Assembly: GCA_019747815.1 (NCBI GenBank)
Contig: JAIEQJ010000022.1
Coordinates: forward strand, 62,001-126,000
Reading direction: 5' to 3'
From: Hyphomonadaceae bacterium
Lineage (GTDB): Bacteria; Pseudomonadota; Alphaproteobacteria; Rhizobiales; Hyphomicrobiaceae
Length of the DNA stretch: 64,000 bases
Part shown: piece by piece, positions 52,315 through 60,144 of the stretch
How the letters are laid out: each line of letters opens with the position of its first letter
How positions within the stretch are numbered: the stretch's first letter is position 1
Program-made: the position numbers and the translations under genes
Notes under the pieces: generated by a model
What the model was told of the DNA's origin: nothing
What the model saw: the letters and a program-made list of their open reading frames with translations, nothing else
Databases searched by the model: none

Positions 52315-55300
52315 ATGCGCAGATGCCGTGACATCGCACAGCCCGTCCGGGCCATGGCTCTGGTGCGCGGCTGCCTTGCGCTTGCGATGGCTCTGGCCTG
52401 CCTGCTGCTGGCCCCGACGCCCTCGCTGGCGGCCCTGAAGGCCATCGACGTCAACAGCGACACCGATCGGCTAGACATTTCCGGGCTCGGGGAGTTCTAC
52501 GAGCCGCAGGGCGACCAGATCACCATCGAGACAGCGCCGGGCAGCGACGGCATCACCCAGCGCCTGACGTCGAGCGCCTCCACGCCCGGCACCAATCCGG
52601 CCTGGTTCGCATTCGCGCTGCGCAACGCCACCGACAAGCCGGTCGAGCGCTGGCTCGCCGTCGATCGCTATAACATGGCCGGGTCCGGCGTCGTGTGGCC
52701 AGATCTCGACGCACGTCGCATCGAGAGGATATCCCACTCCGTCGGCTACGTTCCCGAGCGGATCAAGAGCGACCGCGCCGATGTGTTCCGCATCACGCTC
52801 GAGCCCGGCCAAACCGTCACCTACATCGCCGAGCTGTCATCGGATCGGTTCGCCCGCATCTATTTGTGGAACGGTCTGGAATACGAGCAGAAGAGCCGCG
52901 ACCGCCAGCTCTTCAACGGCATCATGCTCGGCATCACCGGCCTGCTGGCTATTTTCCTCACGGCCGTCTTCGCCGCCAACCACAAGGCCATTTTCCCCTC
53001 GGCGGCCGTCTTCACGTGGTGCGTGCTCGCCTATTTGTGCGTCGATTTCGGCTTCTGGCACAAACTGTTCAACATTCGGCCGGAGGAGAATGCGCAATAC
53101 CGGGCGGCCGCCGAAGCGGCGATGGCGGCGAGCCTGCTCGTGTTCGTCTACGTGTTCCTGCGGCTGGGATCATGGCACGGTTTCGTTCGCATGCTGCTGG
53201 CGCTGTGGATTGCGGCGCAAGCCGCGCTGGTTGCCGTGGCTTTCATCGATCCGCGCCTGGCGGCGACGTTTGCCCGCCTGTCCAGCCTCGCCATCGCCAG
53301 CGGTGGGGCGGTCGCCACGCTGTTTCTGGCCTTGCGCGGGCAAGACCGGGCGCTTTCGCTCGTCCCGACCTGGATGCTCCTGCTGGTGTGGCTGTTCGGA
53401 ACGGGCGCCACGTTCATCGGCCGGCTGGCCGGCGACTTCATCATCTTCGGCTTGACCTCGGGCCTGGTGCTGATCGTGGTGCTGATCGGGTTCACCGTCA
53501 CGCAGTACGCTTTCCGCTCGGTGGAGCCGCTCTACGGCACGCAGCCGGGTGAGCAGCAGTTGCGGGCGCTCGCCGTCGACGGCGCCGGGGCGGCCGTGTG
53601 GGAATGGAACTCGCGCCGCGACGAGATCAAGGTGAGCCCGATCGTGGAGGCGATGCTGGGGCTCAAATCCGGCGAGCTGTCCTCCAAGGCCGACGACTTC
53701 ACGGCGCACATGCATCCGGCCGACCGCGAGCGGTTCAAGCTGCTGCTGTGGTCGATGAAGGAGCGCGCCGGGGGCGACATGCGCATCGAGTTCCGCATGC
53801 GCCACGTGGACAACTCCTACCGCTGGTTCGAGCTGGAAGCCGCGAGCGTGCCGACCTCCGACCGGCGCAATCTGCGCTGCGTCGGCCTGCTGCGCGAGGT
53901 GACCGACGGCAAGCGCGCGCAGGAGCGCCTGCTGCACAACGCCGTTCACGACAGCCTTTCCGGTCTTCCCAATCGCGAGCTGTTCCTGGATCGGCTGGCG
54001 ATTGCCGCCAAGCGGGCAACGCTCGAGCCGCTGGTGCGGCCGTCGCTGCTCTTCGTCGACATCGACAAGTTCAAGGCCGCCAACGCAGCATTCGGGCTGG
54101 TGGTCGGCGACAGCCTCCTGCTCACCGTGGCGCGGCGATTGGGGCGCAACCTCGGGCCGCAGGACACGCTGGCGCGCATCGGCGGCGATCAGTTCGCGCT
54201 CCTGCTGTTGAGCCAGACCGATCCACGCGAGCTTGCCATGCTGGCCGAGCAGGTTCGCCGTGCGGTCCGCTCGCCCATCACCATCGCCGGCCAGGAGATC
54301 GTTCTGACCGCCTCCATCGGCATCTCCATCTATGACGGGCCGGATGAGGACCCGGCCGAGCTGCTGCGCGAAGCCGAGATCGCCATGTACAGGGCCAAGC
54401 GCTCGGGCTCCGACCGCATCGAGATCTTCAACGCCGAGATGCGCACGGAAAGGGACGGACGCGTGGCGCTGGAGGACGAGCTGCGGGCGGCCATCGAGAA
54501 GAAGCAGCTGAAGCTGGTCTACCAGCCGATCTTCTATCTGCCGACCGAGACGCTGGCCGGCTTCGAGGCCCTCCTGCGCTGGGAGCACCCACGCCTGGGC
54601 GTGCTCAATCCCACGCATTTCGTGCCGGTGGCGGAGGAATCCGACCTCATCATCAAGCTCGGATCGTATGTTCTGACGCGCGCTGTGCGCGAGGTGCAAC
54701 GCTGGCACCGGGAGCTGCCGAGACCCGAGCAGCCGTTGTTTGTCAGCGTCAATGTCTCCAGCCGTCAGCTCTTCCGGCCCGAGCTCATCAACGAGGTGCG
54801 GCATCTGCTGAGCCGCGCCGTCATACCCAAGGGATCGCTGCGGCTCGAGATCACCGAATCGCTCGCCATGGAGAACCCCGAGAAGGCGGCGTCCGTGCTG
54901 GAGCAGCTTGCGGCCGCTGGCGCAGGGCTTTCCCTCGACGACTTCGGCACCGGCTATTCGTCGCTGTCCTACCTCACGCAATTTTCCTTCGACACCATCA
55001 AGGTCGATCGCGCCTTCGTGCAGGCGCGGGGGCAGAACGGCACCGGTGCGGTGGTCTTGCGCTCCATCATTGCGCTTGCCCACGAGCTTGGAAAGAAGGT
55101 GGTTGCGGAGGGTGTCGAGGCCGAGGACGACGTGGGCTTCCTGCGGTCCATCGGTTGCGAATACGCGCAGGGCTTCTACTACGGCGAGCCGATGGCGGAG
55201 CGCGATCTGGCGCAGCTCCTCAAGGTCGTGCGCAGGGCGGAGCGCAGGTTGCGGCGCAGCACCCTGTTCCGTCAGCGGCAAAGGACGCGTGGCGAGGCGG

Positions 55301-55953
55301 CCCCTGAACCGGCTGATGCAGGAGAGGTGACCGGTGGACGGCGGGCGGCGGCCCGGCATGCCCCGCCGCCTCACGGTCCCGCTGCACAGCCTGTCGTGCC
55401 GTCCATGCCTGCCATGCAGCCCATGCCCGCTATGCCTCCCCAGCAGCCCCCCGCGCTGCGGGCAAGCCCCGTACCGCCGGCCGATGCGCGCGCCGGCGAC
55501 CGACCGCCGCCTGGCGGTCCACCGCCTGTGCCGAGGCCCGGCGCGCCGGTGGGGCAGCCCGTCGATGCAGGGGCCAATGCGGCGCGCTTGCATCTGCCGC
55601 CTACGCCGCTGCGGCCGACGCCGCCGCCAGCTGCGGCCGAGAGAAGGGCGCCACAGCCGCCGCCATTGCCCGACGGCGCAAAGCCGGGCCCCGCGCCATC
55701 GCGGCCGCAACCGCCGCCGCTGCCCGGGACCAAGCGCCCGCCGTCTCCGTCCGTGGCGCAGCAGCCCACCCTGCCGCCGCTCCCGCCGCGACCCAACGGG
55801 CGTCCGCCGCCGGATTTTTCGAAATTGCCTCCGGCTATCCGCGCGAGCCTGGCGCGACTGGCGGGCGAGACAACGGACGAAGAGGCAGCGCCCACGTCGC
55901 CGCTCGATCCGCAAACAACGGGCAAACCCGGCACGCTCCGGGCAGAGAAATAG
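52315..55953 (+). CDS. Membrane sensor with PAS, GGDEF (GGDQF) and EAL domains and a Pro-rich tail
   Basis: 1212 residues. N-terminal signal (to about 40), extracytoplasmic DISMED2-like beta domain (45-200), seven helices (about 200-400), PAS (415-535), GGDEF domain (540-710) with GGDQF at 623-627, EAL domain (720-975) and a Pro/Ala-rich tail (about 1010-1195). The EAL domain keeps all catalytic residues (EAL Glu751, Asn813, Glu845, Asp875-Asp876, Lys896, Glu932, Gln952), so c-di-GMP hydrolysis is likely. Gln replaces the first Glu of GGDEF, so cyclase activity is doubtful and a GTP-sensing role is possible. Confidence 0.9.
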   Translation: MRRCRDIAQPVRAMALVRGCLALAMALACLLLAPTPSLAALKAIDVNSDTDRLDISGLGEFYEPQGDQITIETAPGSDGITQRLTSSASTPGTNPAWFAFALRNATDKPVERWLAVDRYNMAGSGVVWPDLDARRIERISHSVGYVPERIKSDRADVFRITLEPGQTVTYIAELSSDRFARIYLWNGLEYEQKSRDRQLFNGIMLGITGLLAIFLTAVFAANHKAIFPSAAVFTWCVLAYLCVDFGFWHKLFNIRPEENAQYRAAAEAAMAASLLVFVYVFLRLGSWHGFVRMLLALWIAAQAALVAVAFIDPRLAATFARLSSLAIASGGAVATLFLALRGQDRALSLVPTWMLLLVWLFGTGATFIGRLAGDFIIFGLTSGLVLIVVLIGFTVTQYAFRSVEPLYGTQPGEQQLRALAVDGAGAAVWEWNSRRDEIKVSPIVEAMLGLKSGELSSKADDFTAHMHPADRERFKLLLWSMKERAGGDMRIEFRMRHVDNSYRWFELEAASVPTSDRRNLRCVGLLREVTDGKRAQERLLHNAVHDSLSGLPNRELFLDRLAIAAKRATLEPLVRPSLLFVDIDKFKAANAAFGLVVGDSLLLTVARRLGRNLGPQDTLARIGGDQFALLLLSQTDPRELAMLAEQVRRAVRSPITIAGQEIVLTASIGISIYDGPDEDPAELLREAEIAMYRAKRSGSDRIEIFNAEMRTERDGRVALEDELRAAIEKKQLKLVYQPIFYLPTETLAGFEALLRWEHPRLGVLNPTHFVPVAEESDLIIKLGSYVLTRAVREVQRWHRELPRPEQPLFVSVNVSSRQLFRPELINEVRHLLSRAVIPKGSLRLEITESLAMENPEKAASVLEQLAAAGAGLSLDDFGTGYSSLSYLTQFSFDTIKVDRAFVQARGQNGTGAVVLRSIIALAHELGKKVVAEGVEAEDDVGFLRSIGCEYAQGFYYGEPMAERDLAQLLKVVRRAERRLRRSTLFRQRQRTRGEAAPEPADAGEVTGGRRAAARHAPPPHGPAAQPVVPSMPAMQPMPAMPPQQPPALRASPVPPADARAGDRPPPGGPPPVPRPGAPVGQPVDAGANAARLHLPPTPLRPTPPPAAAERRAPQPPPLPDGAKPGPAPSRPQPPPLPGTKRPPSPSVAQQPTLPPLPPRPNGRPPPDFSKLPPAIRASLARLAGETTDEEAAPTSPLDPQTTGKPGTLRAEK

Positions 55954-55965
55954 CTCACCCAGGCG

Positions 55966-56577
55966 TCAGGCGTGCCCAGCCTGGCTGACCAGATGCGAGA
56001 GATCGATGCCGATCTTCGACATGGCCCGGTCGTATTTCTGGTCCAGATCGCGGTCGAACAGCAGATCGAGATCTGCAGCACAGTGCAACCAGCCGTTGGC
56101 CTGAATTTCGCTCTCGAGCTGCCCTGGCCGCCAGCCGGCATAGCCCAGCGCCAGGATCGCCCGATTGGGCCCCGTGCCGGACGCAATGGCCTTGAGGATG
56201 TCGACTGTGGCCGTGAGCGACACGCTGTCGTCGATCGGCAGCGTCGAATCCGCGGCAAAATAGTCAGAGCTGTGCAGCACGAATCCGCGGCCTGTCTCGA
56301 CGGGCCCGCCCACATGCACGTCCATGTTGACGGGATCTGGCTCACAGCCCTCGGCGCCATTCTCACGGCCGGGAATGCTGAGCTGCCCCAGCAGCTCAGC
56401 AAAGGTGATATGGGAAGCGCGCTGGTTAACGATCAGGCCCATGGCGCCCTGCACCGAGTGCGCGCACATGTAGATCACCGACCGCGCAAAGCGCCGATCG
56501 GCCATGGCCGGCATGGCCAGGAGAAACTGGCCGTCAAGATAGCCGTCGCCTTTACGGGTTTTTCTTCGAACTGGCAT
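55966..56577 (-). CDS. YqgE/AlgH family protein
   Basis: 203 residues. Family pattern: [23 protein letters not shown], then GAMGLIVNQ and, near the end, [20 protein letters not shown] at 56577 chosen, with a weak ribosome site. Cytosolic, function unproven; named AlgH for an alginate-regulation link in Pseudomonas. Convergent with the EAL gene, 12 bp apart. Confidence 0.9.
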   Translation of the reverse strand: MPVRRKTRKGDGYLDGQFLLAMPAMADRRFARSVIYMCAHSVQGAMGLIVNQRASHITFAELLGQLSIPGRENGAEGCEPDPVNMDVHVGGPVETGRGFVLHSSDYFAADSTLPIDDSVSLTATVDILKAIASGTGPNRAILALGYAGWRPGQLESEIQANGWLHCAADLDLLFDRDLDQKYDRAMSKIGIDLSHLVSQAGHA

Positions 56578-56709
56578 ACGTTTGAGACTAACCTGTGAGG
56601 ACCCGCCCTGGAAGTGGCCGCCGCAGCCTATCGATAACGTCCTGCTCCAAATGTGTTGAATTGTCCGCAATGATTCGCCCCCTATGATGGCGCTGCAACG
56701 AGGAGACAC

Positions 56710-57555
56710 ATGAGCATGTTTCAGGCTGCGCTTTCGGCCGTTATCCTGTCATTTGCCGTCCAGGCCCTGGCGCCGCCTGCGCGGGCAAACATTGCCGCCA
56801 CCCCTTGGACCGAGGTGCACACGGCGCGCGTGCGCCTGGTCGCCAGCCGGACCAGGGCGGCAAATGGCCACTATCTTGCCGGCCTTGAAATCGTCATGGC
56901 GGATGGATGGAAGACCTATTGGCGCATGCCGGGGGATGCGGGTGTGCCGCCGACGTTCGATTGGGCCGGATCGGCCAACATGGCGGCAACGACGGTTCTC
57001 TACCCCGCCCCGATACGCATGCCCGAAGCCGGCGGTGTGGCGGTCGGCTACAAGCAGTCGGTGCTTCTGCCCATTGCCGTCACGCCGCAGGACCCCTCCA
57101 AGCCCGTGGTGCTCAAGCTCGCCCTGGAATTTGGCGTTTGCCGCGAGATCTGCATCCCGGCGACGGCGAACCTCGATCTTTCCATCCCAGTCGCCACCAT
57201 GGGCGCGCCCGCGCCGGAGATTGCAGCCGCGATCGAACGCGTTCCCCGTCCGCAGCAAAGCCGGCGCAAGAGCGACCCCGATCTGAGGGGCGTCTCCGTC
57301 AGCCGGGATGGTTCCTCGCCGAAGCTCACGATCGAGGCCGCGTTCAGCGACGATGCGGGCACTGCCGACGTCTTCATCGAGGCCCCCGAGGGGCTCTACG
57401 TGCCGATGGCGAAACGCGTGGCTGCAGACGCTGGTGTGGTGCGGTTCGAGACCGATCTGGGGGCTGATCTTGCCCAGGACCTCAAGGGCAAGACCTTGAC
57501 GCTCACGCTCGTCAGCCAAGCCGGCGCCACCGAAGCGCAGTGGACCCTTCCCTGA
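56710..57555 (+). CDS. Secreted DsbD N-terminal-like / ScsB-type thiol-disulfide domain protein
   Basis: 281 residues: signal peptide (cleavage after ARA) and a DsbD-alpha-like immunoglobulin fold. [10 protein letters not shown] holds the redox Cys pair (C-x3-C) used for disulfide exchange. It lacks the transmembrane and thioredoxin domains of complete DsbD, so it is probably a periplasmic partner receiving electrons from another protein. AGGAG precedes the ATG. Confidence 0.85.
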   Translation: MSMFQAALSAVILSFAVQALAPPARANIAATPWTEVHTARVRLVASRTRAANGHYLAGLEIVMADGWKTYWRMPGDAGVPPTFDWAGSANMAATTVLYPAPIRMPEAGGVAVGYKQSVLLPIAVTPQDPSKPVVLKLALEFGVCREICIPATANLDLSIPVATMGAPAPEIAAAIERVPRPQQSRRKSDPDLRGVSVSRDGSSPKLTIEAAFSDDAGTADVFIEAPEGLYVPMAKRVAADAGVVRFETDLGADLAQDLKGKTLTLTLVSQAGATEAQWTLP

Positions 57556-57686
57556 GCACGCCCGCCGCTCCTCGGCCTGAGCGCCGACAGCGCGTTGACT
57601 ATGCACGGCATTGCCCGGATCATCGCGGCCTGCGGCGTACAGGCTGATCACGCCGCGGCAAGCGCGTGCACAGGAGAGGCCGTGTT

Positions 57687-58598
57687 ATGCAACGCACCAT
57701 CGGCATCATCGGCCTCGGCATCATGGGGGGTGCGTTTGCCCGCAACCTCGTGGCCGGCGGCTGGAAAGTGGTCGGTTACGATATCGAGCCCGCCCGCAAC
57801 GGCGAGGCGAAGGCTGCCGGCATCGAGATCGCCCACAGTGCCGAGGCGGTGGCCGAGGTGGCCGCCGACATCATCATCAGCTTGCCGACGCCGCGTGCCG
57901 TGCTCGACACGGCCCAGCTCATCGCCCGCAGCAATGCCACCCCGCGCACCGTCATTGAGGCGAGCACGCTCTCCCTCGACGACAAGATGGCCGGCAAGGA
58001 CATCCTGGAGAAGGCCGGCCACACCGTGCTCGATTGCCCCATATCCGGCACCGGCGCCCAGGCGGCGGTGAAAGACCTCGTGGTCTACGCGAGCGGTGAA
58101 CCTGCAGCCATCAAGCGCCTGGAGCCCCTGTTCCTGGCCTTCGCCCGCAAGGTCTATGACCTCGGCGTCTACGGCAATGGCAGCAGGATGAAGTTCGTGG
58201 CCAACCATCTGGTGGCGATCCACAACGTTGCCGCCGCGGAGGCGATGGTGCTTGCCATGAAGGCGGGGCTTGATCCGCATCAGACGGTGGAGGTGATCAG
58301 CTCCGGCGCCGGCACGTCGCGGGTGTTCGAGCTGCGGGCACCGATGATGGCCTCCAATACCTATCTGCCCGCCACCATGCGCTCGACGACATGGAAGAAG
58401 GACCTGACCGTGATCGGCGATTTCGCCTCCGGTCTCGGCTGCCCCACGCCCCTGTTCGGCCTCGCCACCGCGTTGCATGCGGCCACGCTGGCCATGGGCC
58501 ATGGTGCCGAGGACAGCGCCGTCGTGTGCGCCGCCCTGGAGAAGATGGCAGGCCTGGAGCGCGGCGCGCCGCACCCGCCGCCACGCGATCCGGAGTGA
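57687..58598 (+). CDS. NAD(P)-dependent beta-hydroxyacid dehydrogenase
   Basis: 303 residues of the 3-hydroxyisobutyrate dehydrogenase family. Rossmann motif GLGIMGGAFARNL, substrate loop DCPISGTGAQA and catalytic Lys in NGSRMKFVANHL. ATG at 57687 preceded by AGGAGAGG. May act on tartronate semialdehyde, hydroxyisobutyrate or a related acid. Precedes the molybdenum hydroxylase genes by 185 bp. Confidence 0.9.
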   Translation: MQRTIGIIGLGIMGGAFARNLVAGGWKVVGYDIEPARNGEAKAAGIEIAHSAEAVAEVAADIIISLPTPRAVLDTAQLIARSNATPRTVIEASTLSLDDKMAGKDILEKAGHTVLDCPISGTGAQAAVKDLVVYASGEPAAIKRLEPLFLAFARKVYDLGVYGNGSRMKFVANHLVAIHNVAAAEAMVLAMKAGLDPHQTVEVISSGAGTSRVFELRAPMMASNTYLPATMRSTTWKKDLTVIGDFASGLGCPTPLFGLATALHAATLAMGHGAEDSAVVCAALEKMAGLERGAPHPPPRDPE

Positions 58599-58624
58599 CC
58601 GCAACCATTGCTTTCGGTCTGCCC

Positions 58625-58652
58625 CCCGGGCCTCCCGCCGGGGTTGCCCGGG
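58625..58652 (+). repeat. GC hairpin between the dehydrogenase and the molybdenum hydroxylase genes
   Basis: CCCGGGC (58625-58631) and GCCCGGG (58646-58652), perfect 7-bp arms, 14-nt loop. No T-tract. Position suggests a boundary between transcription units. Confidence 0.35.
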
Positions 58653-58783
58653 CCTGCAAATGCGAGTCCCGCCCTGCGGCTGCCGCGGGACGGCTGCGCC
58701 CCGCCGTCCTCTTGAGGGGCATCGCCGTCGACCATAGACTGCACCGCAGGCGCTGGATCGCGCCGGCAGGGGAGACACAAACC

Positions 58784-59659
58784 ATGAAGGCGCCGCCATT
58801 CGCCTACCTCAGGGCGACGTCGCTCGACGATGCCTTCAGGCTATGGAGCGCTGCAGGGCCCGAGGCGAAGCTGCTGGCCGGCGGCCAGAGTCTCATCGCC
58901 ACGCTCGCGTTCCGACTGTCCGAGCCGAGCGCGCTCATCGACATCTCGCGCGTGCCGGAGCTCGGCGGCATCACGGAGGCGGGCGGCGCTATTCGGATCG
59001 GCGCGCTTGTGACTCACGCGCAACTGGGGGCCAGCGAGCTGGTGCGTCGCCATGTTCCCCTGCTTGCGGAGGCCGTGCCTCTGATCGCGCACGCCGCCGT
59101 CCGCAATCGCGGCACCTTCGGCGGCTCGCTGGCATTCGCCGATCCGGCGGCCGAGCTGCCGGCGTGCTGCGTGGCGCTCGATGCGACCGTTATCGCGCGC
59201 ACCCGCTCGGGCGAGCGCCGCATCCCGGCGGCTCAGTTCTTCACCGGCCTCTACACGACTGCGCTGGCAGCCGACGAGCTCATCGCTGCCGTCGAGCTGC
59301 CGCAGGCGCGGCCCGGCGAGCGCAGCACCATCATCGAGCTGGCGCGCCGCTCCGGCGACTACGCCATGGCGGGCATTGCGGTGCGGGCCAAGATCGCCGG
59401 CAGCACGCTCGTGGAGCCGAACGTGGTCTTCTTCGGCGTGGGCGATCGTCCGATCAGCGCCGGCAGGGCCGCATCGGCGCTCGCCGGCAAGCCGGCCGCG
59501 CCGGCAACGGTGGCAGAGGCGCAGGCCGCGCTCGGCGGTGATCTGGATCCGCCCGCCGATCAGCACGGGACCCCCGAGATGAAGCTCCACCTCGCGCGCG
59601 TTCTGCTGGCACGCGCTCTCGACCGCCTCATCGGCCATGCAGGGGCGCGCGCGGCATGA
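58784..59659 (+). CDS. Molybdenum hydroxylase FAD subunit (CoxM-like)
   Basis: 291 residues. FAD-binding motifs AGGQSLI (about 32-38) and RGTFGGSLAFADPAAELPA are those of the medium subunit of xanthine dehydrogenase/CO dehydrogenase-type enzymes. ATG at 58784. Its stop overlaps the small-subunit ATG by 4 nt. Confidence 0.92.
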   Translation: MKAPPFAYLRATSLDDAFRLWSAAGPEAKLLAGGQSLIATLAFRLSEPSALIDISRVPELGGITEAGGAIRIGALVTHAQLGASELVRRHVPLLAEAVPLIAHAAVRNRGTFGGSLAFADPAAELPACCVALDATVIARTRSGERRIPAAQFFTGLYTTALAADELIAAVELPQARPGERSTIIELARRSGDYAMAGIAVRAKIAGSTLVEPNVVFFGVGDRPISAGRAASALAGKPAAPATVAEAQAALGGDLDPPADQHGTPEMKLHLARVLLARALDRLIGHAGARAA

Positions 59660-60144
59660 GCACCACGCTCGACATTGCAATGACCGTCAACGGCGAGCGC
59701 ATCGCCCGCCGCGTGGAGGCACGGCAGCACCTGATCGATTTTCTGCGGCTGGACCTCGGCCTCATGGGCTCGCATGCCGGCTGTGAGCACGGGCTGTGCG
59801 GCGCCTGCACGGTGCGCGTCGACGGCCGGATCGTGCGCGGCTGCCTGGTGCTGGCCGCAGCCCTCGACGGCGCCACGGTGGAGACCATCGAGGGCGTGTC
59901 GGACACCGGCGAAATTCGCGACCTGCAGAATGCCTTCATCGCCCGCAACGCCTGCCAGTGCGGCTACTGCACGCCGGGCATGCTGCTGACCGCTGCCGAT
60001 CTGCTGGCATCCAAGGCCGAGCCCACGCGCGAGGAGATCCGCGAGCACCTGTCGGGCAACTACTGCCGCTGCACCGGCTATCACGCCATCGTCGACGCGG
60101 TCGAGGCGGTGGCGCGCCAACGCAACGGAAAGGCGCAGCCGTGA
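59656..60144 (+). CDS. Molybdenum hydroxylase 2Fe-2S subunit (CoxS-like)
   Basis: 162 residues with two iron-sulfur clusters: plant-type ferredoxin Cys43, Cys48, Cys51 and Cys63, and the second set Cys102, Cys105, Cys137 and Cys139 (CQCGYC and YCRCTGY). Overlaps both neighbours by 4 nt, so the three subunits are translated together. Confidence 0.95.
   Translation: MSTTLDIAMTVNGERIARRVEARQHLIDFLRLDLGLMGSHAGCEHGLCGACTVRVDGRIVRGCLVLAAALDGATVETIEGVSDTGEIRDLQNAFIARNACQCGYCTPGMLLTAADLLASKAEPTREEIREHLSGNYCRCTGYHAIVDAVEAVARQRNGKAQP

Noticed and set aside
53170-55914. A 914-residue leftward open frame antisense to the EAL protein
   Set aside because: Low-complexity Arg/Gly/Gln composition and complete overlap with the well-supported sensor gene.
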